Below are positions 1 through 9,632 of a DNA stretch of 64,000 nt, piece by piece; position 1 is the stretch's first letter; each line of letters starts with the position of its first letter. The DNA lies in NCBI RefSeq assembly GCF_003439925.1, contig NZ_QQRR01000001.1:1178001-1242000 (forward strand). Direction: 5' to 3'. The translations under genes were made by a program, and so were the position numbers. The notes under the pieces are model-generated. The model was not told the origin of the DNA and searched no databases. It saw nothing but the letters and a program-made list of their open reading frames with translations. The stretch comes from Haloprofundus halophilus (GTDB lineage Archaea; Halobacteriota; Halobacteria; Halobacteriales; Haloferacaceae).

Positions 1-2
1 TC

Positions 3-1209
<1,207 letters not shown>

Positions 1210-1595
1210 AGCGACGACCGGAAACTGCGGGACGGTGGCGCGACCGCAGCCCCACTGAGTGCGTGTAATGTCATATTTTTGCGTCAGAGTCCCGCGAGGC
1301 GGTTCGGTAATCCCCCGAACGATACAGCGATCACGAACATCTCGATACGTTATCGATATTCACAAAACTGTGGATGGTCCGCGTGCCTCGTCGGTGTGTC
1401 GCGGAACAGCAGTTGTCGTTCGGCCGACCTGGAGGCTAATATTGGTCGCTTGCGGACGACACGGAAGACAGAATGCCCCTCGTGAAAGTTTCAGAAGAAA
1501 ATCATGTATTTCGTGATACCCCTCTGTGGCGCCCAGAGGCTATGAGCCGCATAACAAGATAGCTGTTCGATATCGAACACTTGAGGGATTCACGG
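1210..1595. other. Intergenic region with duplicated upstream motif
   Basis: No convincing gene is present. The stretch is lower in GC than its surroundings. It contains CATAACAAGATA at 1550-1561; the same 12-mer lies at 17389-17400, in front of the intact glycosyltransferase at 17437. In both places it is preceded by a similar CTATG-containing stretch and followed 34-36 bases later by the start codon, so this looks like a copied upstream region. Confidence 0.5.
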
Positions 1596-1850
1596 ATGGG
1601 TGGAAAACACATAGAGGATAGTCATTCAGAGACGATGGCACCGTCTCTACGTCGTATATATGCGCCCAGAGGGGCAGTTAGAGAGGACGGAGAGAGTTAT
1701 CTTCACCGGATTCCGGCTCGCGCCGTACGGGACAGTTCGGACCCGACGACCGGCGTCGACCTCGACGCGAGTTTCGAGGCGCTCGGGGCGGGAAACGAGT
1801 TCGTCGTCGCGGCCGTCCACCGGTCGCTCCGGGAGGTCGAGACCGGATGA
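1596..1850 (+). pseudogene. Truncated copy of the N-terminal domain of the GT2 at 17437
   Basis: An 84-codon frame begins MGGKHIEDS, compared with MDGSYFEDG at 17437, and ends with a segment matching residues about 112-140 of that protein (VDLDASFEALG versus VDLEASFEALE). The nucleotide match is strongest at 1755-1812 versus 17770-17825. The middle of the domain and the whole glycosyltransferase domain are missing, and base composition shifts abruptly near 1740, so this looks like an internally deleted duplicate. The stop overlaps the next start by four bases (ATGA at 1847-1850), so it may still be translated and coupled to its neighbour. It could be a functional small protein; I think that less likely. 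Confidence 0.5.
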
Positions 1851-2446
1851 GCCGAAAAAACACGGGGGACGCGGAGGACGAGAGCGCTCGACGGTCGAAC
1901 GCGAGACGCCTCCGAGACCGGTTCACCGCCGTCTCGAGGTCGCTCTCGGCGACGAACGTCGTTCTCGCTGCGGCGCTCGTGTTTTCGGTCGGAACGGTCG
2001 CCTACAGCGTCAGCACGGACGCACAGCGCGAGCAGTACACCGAACTGTACGTTCTCGGCGACGCCGGAGACGGTCAGCCGACGGCCTCGACGTATCCCGA
2101 CGAACTCGTCGTCGACGAACCGACTCGGCTGCTGGCGGGAGTCGAAAACCACGAGGGCACGACGCAGCGGTACACGCTCGTCGTCCAGCTCCAGCGGGTC
2201 GACGCGGAGTCCGATTCGACCCCGGAACCCGCCGTGACCGAGACGCAGCGCGTCGGCCAGTTCGAGCGGAGCGTCGACTCGGGCGACCGGTGGCGGATTT
2301 CGCACCACGTCGTTCCCGAACGGCGAATCGGCGGCGAGAGAGCCAGACTCACGTACCTGCTCTACCGCGGTGACGTGCCGCAGCGGCCGACCGTCGAGAA
2401 CGCGTATCGGACGGCCCACATCTGGGTGAGTGTGTCCGATGAGTGA
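1847..2446 (+). CDS. Membrane-anchored protein with DUF1616-like C-terminal domain
   Basis: 199 residues. A charged N-terminus is followed by one membrane segment (about residues 38-58, VVLAAALVFSVGTVAYSV) and an exported beta-rich domain. The domain matches the C-terminal part of the full DUF1616 protein at 26699-27703: shared features are the TASxYP motif, a YTLVVQLQRVD / YTVVVLLQDVD strand, and the ending ENAYRTAHIWVSV / ANAYRSVHFWTTV. The multi-helix N-terminal membrane domain of DUF1616 proteins is absent. DUF1616 proteins accompany archaeal surface-glycan clusters but have no assigned activity. The start overlaps the preceding frame by ATGA, suggesting translational coupling. Confidence 0.8.
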   Translation: MSRKNTGDAEDESARRSNARRLRDRFTAVSRSLSATNVVLAAALVFSVGTVAYSVSTDAQREQYTELYVLGDAGDGQPTASTYPDELVVDEPTRLLAGVENHEGTTQRYTLVVQLQRVDAESDSTPEPAVTETQRVGQFERSVDSGDRWRISHHVVPERRIGGERARLTYLLYRGDVPQRPTVENAYRTAHIWVSVSDE

Positions 2447-2641
2447 TAAAACGCGTCCAGAGACTTCTCGATGTGCAGTCGACGCCTCGACGTCTCGAGT
2501 CACAGTGATGGGTTCGACTGGAAACGCGGTTGAACGCGGTCAGAGACGGAATATTCGGCTGGTGATGGTGTCGATAGCGGGAGGAATCGACGAACAGACA
2601 GAGAACGAACAGCAGCGCGACAGTACGCTACGGACCCACGA
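2447..2641. other. Spacer with a doubtful 68-codon frame
   Basis: A frame from ATG 2439 to TGA 2645 (starting MSDKTRPETS) overlaps the upstream gene by 8 bases and the downstream start by 4, as a coupled small gene would. Its third-position GC is ordinary for non-coding DNA here, its composition is featureless, and no domain is recognisable. I treat the stretch as spacer with a possible but unsupported small protein. Confidence 0.3.
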
Positions 2642-3553
2642 ATGAATCCGCACACTCACCCGACGAATATTCTCAGTTTCGACGTCGAGCACTGGTACTC
2701 CGCGACGCTCCTCGGTGGGAATGTTGGCGATTCGGTGGACAGGATACACGAATCGACGGATATCGTTCTCGATACCCTCCGGAGATACGACGCCGTGGCG
2801 ACGTTCTTCATCGTCGGTGAGGTTGCCGAGACGTATCCGGAGATCATTAGAAAGATAGCGGACGACGGACACGAGATCGCTTCGCACGGACAGACACACA
2901 CGCCGATTTTCGATCTCACTCCGGAGCAATTCGAATACGAACTTTCGGCATCCGCGGACGCATTAGAATGGGCCTCCGGCGACCGTCCGATCGGATTTCG
3001 TGCGCCGAACTTCTCGGTGACACGCGAGACCGAGTGGTCGATCGACGTGCTCGAGTCGAGCGACTACGTCTACGATTCGAGCGTCTTCCCGATGAAGACG
3101 CCGATGTACGGCGTCTCGAAAGGGTCACTGCGGCCATATCTCGTCAACTCGGAACGACCGTTCGAACCGACGACGGACACGACGACGGGGGAGAGTCGTC
3201 TCGTCGAGTACCCCATGGCGGTCACCGACACCCCATTTCGGTTGCCCGTCGCCGGGGGGTTCTACGCGCGACTGTTCCCGATAGAGCTTCTGGAGTGGGG
3301 AATTCGGCGGCTCAACAGACGCGGTATCCCGGCGACGCTCTACTTTCATCCCTGGGAGTTCAACCCTGCAGTGTCGACACCCGACCCTCCGTTCGCGAAC
3401 CGCTTCATCAGTTTTCACGGCATCGACCGCACCGCCGCGAAACTGGAGCGACTGCTCCAGACGTTCGAGTTCGACACACACGCATCTGACCTGACCGGCC
3501 GCGGCTGGCGCGAACTGGCCACTGGACTATCGACAGGTAACGAATCAATATGA
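2642..3553 (+). CDS. Polysaccharide deacetylase (NodB / DUF3473 type)
   Basis: 303 residues. This is a carbohydrate-esterase-4 family enzyme expected to remove N- or O-acetyl groups from a polysaccharide or its lipid-linked precursor. Visible NodB motifs are SFDVEHW (D14 and E16), FFIVGE, the metal-binding HEIASHGQTH (H82 and H86), RAPNFS (R120) and YFHPWEF (H236). The C-terminal HPWEFNP region is typical of the subfamily tied to bacterial exosortase/EPS loci. There is no signal peptide, so it is probably cytoplasmic. It is first gene of a four-gene operon in which each start overlaps the previous stop (ATGA at 3550). Confidence 0.9.
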   Translation: MNPHTHPTNILSFDVEHWYSATLLGGNVGDSVDRIHESTDIVLDTLRRYDAVATFFIVGEVAETYPEIIRKIADDGHEIASHGQTHTPIFDLTPEQFEYELSASADALEWASGDRPIGFRAPNFSVTRETEWSIDVLESSDYVYDSSVFPMKTPMYGVSKGSLRPYLVNSERPFEPTTDTTTGESRLVEYPMAVTDTPFRLPVAGGFYARLFPIELLEWGIRRLNRRGIPATLYFHPWEFNPAVSTPDPPFANRFISFHGIDRTAAKLERLLQTFEFDTHASDLTGRGWRELATGLSTGNESI

Positions 3554-4626
3554 GTGACATCAAAAAGACAAATACGACGACGGCCGAACTGACAATCGAA
3601 CGCTGCAGCAACTCGTACGAGTGGGACCGGTTCGTCGAGCGGGTCGACGGCCCACCGTACGCGCTGTGGGGGTGGGGGGACGCCGCCGAACTGTACGGGC
3701 ACGACCGGTGGTATCTCGCCGCTTCCAGAGACGACGACATCGTCGCCGCACTCCCGCTCGTCCACATGAAGAGTCGTCTGTTCGGGTCGAAACTCGTCTC
3801 TCCACCGTACGGTGAGCGAGGGTCGGTGCTGCTCGACGAATCCGACCTCACAGCCGATCGGGCCGCCACTCGCCTGTTCGAACGGACACGAGCGTTGGCG
3901 AACGCACTTGGCGTCGATTTCGTGAGCCTCCGCGGAAGTCGCGTCATGCAAGCGCCGGCTTACGAACACAAGAACCGTTTCGTGACGTATCGGGTGCCGC
4001 TCGAATCGACCGAAACCGTCTGGGGGAACATCAAAGACAGTCGCCAGCGACAGATAACGCAGGCAGAAGACGCGACGCTCACCTACCGAACCGGCGAGAC
4101 CCTCGACGACCTCAAAGCGTACTACGAGTTGTCCCTTCGGTCGATGCGTGGACACGGGACACCGCCGCACTCTTTCACGTTCCACAAGACGTTGTGGGAT
4201 ACCCTCGGTGAGGACAACGTCCACCTCGGAATGGTCGAGCGAGACGGCGAGTTGATAAACGCCATCTTGGACTTCTCGCTCGGGTCGACGGTTTACCAGT
4301 GGGGCGTCGTCAACGACTACGAGTATCGCGACCTGAACGGGGGGAGCCTCGCGCTCTGGAAGTCGCTCGAACGCGCCGCCGAGGCCGGCCACGAGACGTA
4401 CGAGTTCGGTCGGACTCGCGAGGGGTCGGGCGTCTACCTGTTCAAGAAGAGCTTCGGCGGACGGAAGACGTGGTACGACGATCTCCACTACTTCCCCAGC
4501 GGGTCGGGTGAACTCCCGCATCCCGAGGACGACTCGTACGACCAGGTCAAGAAGGTGTGGCGACGGCTTCCGATTCCGGTCACACAGTACGTTGGTCCGC
4601 AGATTCGGGGGAAGATCAGCCTATGA
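3550..4626 (+). CDS. FemAB-like / GNAT-fold acyltransferase
   Basis: 358 residues. It belongs to the family of lipid II glycyltransferase-like proteins with a double GNAT fold, which attach amino acids or acyl groups to amino sugars. Recognisable features are the N-terminal W-x-x-F pattern, the central segment with basic residues SRQRQITQAED, and the C-terminal YEFGRTREGSGVYLFKKSFGG typical of the second GNAT lobe. It overlaps the deacetylase by 4 bases; a deacetylase freeing an amine next to a transferase able to modify it is chemically sensible. The donor (aminoacyl-tRNA or acyl-CoA) is unknown. Two related proteins occur at 33412 and 35856. Confidence 0.8.
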   Translation: MSDIKKTNTTTAELTIERCSNSYEWDRFVERVDGPPYALWGWGDAAELYGHDRWYLAASRDDDIVAALPLVHMKSRLFGSKLVSPPYGERGSVLLDESDLTADRAATRLFERTRALANALGVDFVSLRGSRVMQAPAYEHKNRFVTYRVPLESTETVWGNIKDSRQRQITQAEDATLTYRTGETLDDLKAYYELSLRSMRGHGTPPHSFTFHKTLWDTLGEDNVHLGMVERDGELINAILDFSLGSTVYQWGVVNDYEYRDLNGGSLALWKSLERAAEAGHETYEFGRTREGSGVYLFKKSFGGRKTWYDDLHYFPSGSGELPHPEDDSYDQVKKVWRRLPIPVTQYVGPQIRGKISL

Positions 4627-5816
4627 GTCTGCACGTCGCCTACGTCGTCGGACAGAGCACCGGCGGGCTTCCACACTACACTGCCGAACTCGCAAACGCC
4701 GTGTCGAAACACGCCGAGGTAACCGTGTTGAAACCGGACAAGACGAGTGCCGACGACCTATTCGACGACGAAGTCGAGGTCATCGACGCTTTCAAACCCA
4801 TCAGCGTCTCGATGCCGCAACTGTACAGTTTCGAGGTCAATCCGTTCGACTTCGTCCGCGGGATTCGCTCCTACGACAACCTCAAACTCCTCGACGAACT
4901 CGACCCGGACGTCGTCCACGACACGTCCGACATGTTCCCGCAGGTGAAGCTCTACGCCGCCAAACACAACGTCGGCGAGCGCTGGCCGTTCGTCGTCACT
5001 CGACACGAGGTGGCACTCGATCGGTTCTCACTCTCGCGGCCACCGGTGTTCGTCGAAGAGGCGATGCTCGCCGCGCTTCCGGACGTCCACGAATCGCAGT
5101 ACATCGTCCACTCACACAAACAGAAAGCGGCTCTCTCCACCCACGGTATCGACGACGATATCATCGAAGTCATCCCCCACGGCGCGTACGAGGTGTTCGG
5201 CACGCACGAGGACGTCGACGTCGACGTCGACCCGAACAGCCTGCTGTTCTTCGGCCACATCGTCCCGCCAAAGGGCCTCGACACGCTCGCAGCAGCGATG
5301 CCGCTCATCATGCGCGAGATTCCCGACGTGAAACTGATGGTCGCCGGCGAAGGGAACCTCCCGCGAAAACTCAAACGGTTGCAGAAAAATCATCCCGAGA
5401 ACGTCGAGGTGCACAATTACTACTTGCCGAACGACGAGGTCAAGAACCTCTTCGGACGCGCCGAAATCGTCGTCGCGCCGTACCGCAGCCAGGGCGGCAC
5501 GAAAGGCCACAGCGGCGCGGTGTCGACGGCGTTCTCCTTCGGGAAACCCATCGTCGCGTCGACGGCTGGGGAGTTCCGCGAACAAGTCCAAGAGAGCGGT
5601 GCGGGGAGAGTTGCCCCGCCCGAGGACCCCGAGAAACTCGCAGCGGTGCTCATCGACGTTCTACAGAACGACGAGAAGCGAGCGACGATGCGGGAGAACA
5701 GCCTCAGGATGGCAGAGCGGCTCTCGTGGAGTAGCATTGCCGACCAACATCTCGACCTGTACGAACGACTCGCAGGGCGACAGCACGCAACCCACTCACC
5801 AACAGCAAGCAAATGA
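4623..5816 (+). CDS. Glycosyltransferase, family 4
   Basis: 397 residues, GT-B fold. The N-terminal domain begins MSLHVAYVVGQSTGGLPHYTAELA, the usual acceptor-side start of GT4 enzymes. The C-terminal domain has LLFFGHIVPPKGLDTL, a VAGEG loop, and a donor-binding part HSGAVSTAFSFGKPIVAS. The start at 4623 was chosen because it makes an ATGA overlap with the upstream stop and begins at the conserved first strand; a longer frame to 4557 exists but adds unconserved residues. It probably transfers an NDP-sugar to a lipid-linked glycan on the cytoplasmic face. Confidence 0.9.
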   Translation: MSLHVAYVVGQSTGGLPHYTAELANAVSKHAEVTVLKPDKTSADDLFDDEVEVIDAFKPISVSMPQLYSFEVNPFDFVRGIRSYDNLKLLDELDPDVVHDTSDMFPQVKLYAAKHNVGERWPFVVTRHEVALDRFSLSRPPVFVEEAMLAALPDVHESQYIVHSHKQKAALSTHGIDDDIIEVIPHGAYEVFGTHEDVDVDVDPNSLLFFGHIVPPKGLDTLAAAMPLIMREIPDVKLMVAGEGNLPRKLKRLQKNHPENVEVHNYYLPNDEVKNLFGRAEIVVAPYRSQGGTKGHSGAVSTAFSFGKPIVASTAGEFREQVQESGAGRVAPPEDPEKLAAVLIDVLQNDEKRATMRENSLRMAERLSWSSIADQHLDLYERLAGRQHATHSPTASK

Positions 5817-6679
5817 GAGAACAGAGTTCGGAGAATCTGGAGAAACCTCGGACGACTACTACCCGCCGACATCTGCTGAAGTCGAGCGCAGTAGCCACTG
5901 TTCCGTTCGCCGCCGGGTGCCTCACGACTGGACGCCGTGATCTGCTCGACGCCATCGCGGACAGCGTACACCAGGAGGAGCCGCCGACCGCCCCTGGAAA
6001 CAAACCGGTCGACACTTCCGAGATGACACTCGTCTTCGAAGATTGGTTCGAGAGCGGCTCGCTCGACCGTTCGAAGTGGCGAACGAAGTTCCCGTGGGAC
6101 GCTCGGACGCACAACTTCGACGCTTACGCCGCCGACGAGAACGTCTACGTTGACGACGGGAAACTCGTGCTCAGAGGCGAGAACAAGCCACAGGAAGGGA
6201 AGTCGTACACGACCGGGGTCGTCTCGGCGAAGTACATCTTCAGCCCCGGCTACTTCGAGGGCGTGATGAAGGTGCCGCCGCGGTTCCCCGGGTCGTGGCC
6301 GGCGTTCTGGCTCACCTCCGCGTCCTACTGGCCGCCAGAGGTGGACATCTTCGAGTTCTTCGGTGCCGACCCGGAAGTGTACATGACGTACCACTACGAT
6401 GGAGACGGAGAGGGAAGCGAACAGGTGCGAGGGACGTACGAGGGGCCCGACTACAGCGCAGACTACCACGAGTTCAGCGTCGACTGGGACCCGCCGCACC
6501 GCGTCATCTGGTACATCGACGGGGAAGAACGGTTCCGTTACACCGGCGACAACATCAAGTTCGAGAATATGTATCTGATTCTGAACTTCGGACTCGGGGC
6601 CGAGTTCTTGGGCTATCCGAGCGCGGAGAATCTCCCGGCGACCTACGAGATAGAGCGCGTTAGAGTCTGGGAACGGTAA
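5813..6679 (+). CDS. GH16 family glycoside hydrolase, Tat lipoprotein
   Basis: 288 residues. The N-terminus has a twin-arginine motif (TRRHLLK, R18-R19) and a lipobox AAGC (C36), so the protein should be Tat-exported and lipid-anchored outside. The GH16 jelly-roll covers about residues 72-287. The catalytic signature E-x-D-x-x-E is PEVDIFE (E176, D178, E181). GH16 enzymes cleave beta-1,3/1,4-glucans, agarose, carrageenan and related polymers, or transglycosylate. It closes the operon (ATGA at 5813) and so likely trims or terminates the polymer made by its neighbours. The substrate is not predictable. Confidence 0.9.
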   Translation: MREQSSENLEKPRTTTTRRHLLKSSAVATVPFAAGCLTTGRRDLLDAIADSVHQEEPPTAPGNKPVDTSEMTLVFEDWFESGSLDRSKWRTKFPWDARTHNFDAYAADENVYVDDGKLVLRGENKPQEGKSYTTGVVSAKYIFSPGYFEGVMKVPPRFPGSWPAFWLTSASYWPPEVDIFEFFGADPEVYMTYHYDGDGEGSEQVRGTYEGPDYSADYHEFSVDWDPPHRVIWYIDGEERFRYTGDNIKFENMYLILNFGLGAEFLGYPSAENLPATYEIERVRVWER

Positions 6680-6735
6680 CAAAAAATATCGCGGCGTGGT
6701 CCTCTGCTGTCGGTGCTCCGCTCGGGGATCAGGAC

Positions 6736-8547
6736 TCAGTTCGTGAAGTCGGTCTCCGCGCCGTCGAGCGTAGTGACGACGTCGCCACCGAACGTCGATA
6801 TATCGGTGATCTCGCCTTCGAGGAGCCAGTACGCGTCGGTTCCGCCGACGACCTTGCCGAAGATTTTGCCGCCGCTCACTTGGTCGTCCGGATTGACCGA
6901 GGAGCGGGGTACGTCGGCTTTCAGTAGTCTACCCGTAGACTCGACTATGTACTTGACGAGGCCGTTACTGTCGTCCGCACGCTGGACGCGGAGCAACTGA
7001 ACCGGTCGCTCGTTGACGAGCACGTCGGCGTCGCCGTCGAGCGAGAGTCCTTCGAGTTCGCCCTCGAAACCGAAGACTGCCTGGCCGTCGCTCACCGAAC
7101 CACTCGCCGAACCGTCCGAGACCGACGCCTCGCTGCTCGCACCGCTGTCAGCTTCGAGGCTTCCGCTGACGGATAGCTCGTAGTTGGCCGTTCCCGAAGA
7201 CCCGCTGGCGTCGATGGTGAGCGTGTTCGGTAACGACGAACCCGACTCCTCGTCTTCGTCTCCTTCGGTGTCACCTCTTCCGTCACTCTCCGTCTCCGGG
7301 AGCGTATCGGGGTCGACGTACTGGTTGTCGATGAACACCTGCAGGGGACCGCTGTAGTCGAACTCGGTTATCTGGCCGTCGTACCAGAAGCCAGGCAGGT
7401 CGTTGCTGCGCTCCGTGACCGTCCCGCTCGCGGAGGTTCGGTCGTCTGAAACCGTGTAATCCGCGGGGAAGTTCGTCTGAAGGTCTATGTTGCCGCCGCT
7501 CGCGGAGAACTCGAACGACGCTTCACCGCCGTCGTACTCCGAACGGAGCCAGAGATAGTGTTCTCTGGCTTCGGAATCGTCGCCGCTGGAATCCTCCTCG
7601 GAGCCGTCGGTGTTGTCAGAGTCGTCGCCGTTCGATCCGTCGTCCGAGCCGCCGTCGGAGCTGCCGTCGTTTCCGTACTCCCAGACGCGAGCCCAGTCGA
7701 CCACCATCTCCTCGTCCCAGTTGGCCGATTTGTCGGTCGTGCCGACGCGGTCGATGTGGATGGTGAACATCATGTAGAACGGTGCGCCGTTGTTACACGA
7801 TTCGACGATGGTGTCGGCGGTACGTTCGGCGACGAGTTGGCCGTCGACGTAGTGTCGAATAGCGTCCTCCTGCCACTCGCAGCCGTAGATGTGGAAGTTC
7901 TCGGTGAGGTCGTCGCCCACGTCGTAGCTCGCGCCGTCGTCCTCGTGAGGGCCGTTTGGCTGCGTGTCCGAGGAGTAGTGGATGTGGTGGTGCGACTGCG
8001 TGTAGTCGCTCGAGGAGCCGTCCGTCTGGAACAGCTCGACGAAATCGATCTCCGGCGGCCACGCCTCGCTGTTCGGCTTCGCCCAGAACGCCGGCAGGAA
8101 ACCGACACGCTTGGGGAACTTGATTTTCGCTTCCCAGTAACTACCGGGACCGAAGTACTGCTTGTCCTTCGTGTTGACCGCGCCCGCTTCGATTCCGTTG
8201 TCGGGTGATGCACCGATGCGCAACTGTCCGTCGGTGATGTTGACGTACTCTTCGGAGATGCTCTCCGGCGAGGCGTTCGTCTCCATACCCCAGCCGAATC
8301 CGACACCCCAGTTCGAGGTGTCGAGCGACCCGCTATCGAAGGTATCCTCGAACGCGAGCGTCCACTCGTCTTGGTTTTCGGGGCCTCCTTCGGTCACTGC
8401 TGCGACACTACTCGCTCCGGCACCGATTCCGCCGAGTGCGGCGGCACTCGCACCGGTGAGTTTCAAGTAGTCTCGTCGGTCCAAAAGTCCGCTGTCGTCC
8501 TCGTTTTCGCCACTGTGCGTCTCGCCTGACAGTTTGTCACGTGCCAT
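6736..8547 (-). CDS. GH16 glycoside hydrolase with three C-terminal repeat domains
   Basis: 603 residues with a Tat signal (DRRDYLKL, R24-R25) but no lipobox cysteine, so probably secreted. The GH16 domain spans about 62-292 with signature PEIDFVE (E166, D168, E171). A very acidic Ser/Asp/Gly linker (about 293-330) leads to three related beta-rich repeats (about 331-418, 440-525 and 535-600). The last has the pattern GKVVGGTDAYWLLEGEI, close to VFGGADAFRVAGDI in the protein at 44405. These repeats may bind the polysaccharide or the cell surface. The gene is convergent with the GH16 lipoprotein. The upstream AT-rich sequence contains a TATA-like TAATAATTC near 8573-8581, fitting a leaderless start. 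Confidence 0.9.
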   Translation of the reverse strand: MARDKLSGETHSGENEDDSGLLDRRDYLKLTGASAAALGGIGAGASSVAAVTEGGPENQDEWTLAFEDTFDSGSLDTSNWGVGFGWGMETNASPESISEEYVNITDGQLRIGASPDNGIEAGAVNTKDKQYFGPGSYWEAKIKFPKRVGFLPAFWAKPNSEAWPPEIDFVELFQTDGSSSDYTQSHHHIHYSSDTQPNGPHEDDGASYDVGDDLTENFHIYGCEWQEDAIRHYVDGQLVAERTADTIVESCNNGAPFYMMFTIHIDRVGTTDKSANWDEEMVVDWARVWEYGNDGSSDGGSDDGSNGDDSDNTDGSEEDSSGDDSEAREHYLWLRSEYDGGEASFEFSASGGNIDLQTNFPADYTVSDDRTSASGTVTERSNDLPGFWYDGQITEFDYSGPLQVFIDNQYVDPDTLPETESDGRGDTEGDEDEESGSSLPNTLTIDASGSSGTANYELSVSGSLEADSGASSEASVSDGSASGSVSDGQAVFGFEGELEGLSLDGDADVLVNERPVQLLRVQRADDSNGLVKYIVESTGRLLKADVPRSSVNPDDQVSGGKIFGKVVGGTDAYWLLEGEITDISTFGGDVVTTLDGAETDFTN

Positions 8548-9047
8548 GCGTACGACTTCGAGACAGTAGTTAGCACTAATAATTCTTTTCTTTATGAATG
8601 TGTTGAATATACGAGACTAGTTTCCTACACCTAGTATATCTAGATTGAAAAACAAACAAATGTTTGAGAATCTATTAGTAGAGGACAAATTGTTAAAAAA
8701 TGAGAACAGTTCACACTAAGCTGTTAGAAGATATGTCTGTAAATAGGTATTGATATCCGGAAATTGGGTTACTAGCATAGGATGGCACTATTAAAGCGGT
8801 ATATTCAACTGGCAGTATATTTACAGTACCAGATACCAGCGGAATACAATAGGTATTTGACAATAGGTGGTCGAGAACCAGGATAAGTGCCAAAATATAA
8901 TTTGTATTTATTTTACACTCACCGGTAAAGTCCAAGCTGGTATCCTGTGCGAACGAGCGGGCGAGCGCATCCCAATACCGACCGGCTCGGGTGTGACTTA
9001 CGTGGTAACAGAGTAACCACTAACCCCGTTCAGAAACTCTACCACGT
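8548..9047. other. AT-rich gene-free island
   Basis: About 500 bases between divergent genes. From roughly 8565 to 8945 the DNA is strikingly AT-rich compared with the surroundings. A 74-codon minus-strand frame (8711-8935) consists mainly of codons unlike real genes here, has no acidic bias, and is probably accidental. The region holds the promoter of the GH16 gene at its left end. It may also be recently acquired or a regulatory spacer. Confidence 0.6.
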
Positions 9048-9632
9048 ATGTGGCCCTGGGGACACCTCGCGTTCGGGTACGTCTGGTACTCGGTATGGAG
9101 TCGGACAACAACGCGCGAACCACCGACCGAGGTTTCGACTCTCGCAGTCGTGCTCGGGACGCAGTTCCCCGACCTCGTCGACAAACCGCTAGCGTGGGTG
9201 TTTGGCCTGCTCCCGAGTGGGCGTTCGCTCGCTCACTCGGTACTCACCATGGCACTCGTCGTAGGTGTGCTCTATTTCCTCGCCCGAAAGTACCGACGAA
9301 CCGACCTCGTCACCGCGTTCGGTATCGGCTACGCGTCGCATCTCGTCGGTGACTCTCTCTCCGCGCTTTTCGACGCCGAGTACGGAGAGTTGGCATTTTT
9401 ACTGTACCCGCTTATGTACACCGACTACGGAGAGGAGTACGGTTTCCTGTACCGTTTGGCGCAGTTGGACATCGGTGACTTCCTCGGCCCGCAGTTTCTC
9501 GTCGCCCTCGCCGTCGTCGTCCTCTGGATAATCGACGGAGCACCGGGACCGGGGGCGCTCAGTTCCCTCCTGAAACGCGCGTACGACAGACTCGCCGGAA
9601 CGAGCCAAAGCGAGTCAGAACACGGCGGTTGA
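9048..9632 (+). CDS. Membrane-bound metal-dependent hydrolase, YdjM/DUF457 type
   Basis: 194 residues, several membrane segments. It begins MWPWGHLAFGY and contains GTQFPDLVDKPL, SLAHSVLTMAL and ASHLVGDSLSA, the spaced H / PD-x-x-D / H / H-x-x-x-D pattern of the YdjM family of predicted metal-dependent membrane hydrolases. Such proteins are widespread in haloarchaea and their substrate is unknown, with phospholipid-phosphatase-like roles suggested by the fold. It runs convergent with the FkbM gene and overlaps it by 18 bases. It is not obviously part of the glycan operon. Confidence 0.8.
   Translation: MWPWGHLAFGYVWYSVWSRTTTREPPTEVSTLAVVLGTQFPDLVDKPLAWVFGLLPSGRSLAHSVLTMALVVGVLYFLARKYRRTDLVTAFGIGYASHLVGDSLSALFDAEYGELAFLLYPLMYTDYGEEYGFLYRLAQLDIGDFLGPQFLVALAVVVLWIIDGAPGPGALSSLLKRAYDRLAGTSQSESEHGG

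Noticed and set aside
8711-8935. 74-codon minus-strand frame in the AT-rich island
   Set aside because: Codon use and amino-acid composition differ from every real gene in the window, no ribosome-binding site or TATA box fits, and AT-rich DNA easily produces such a frame.
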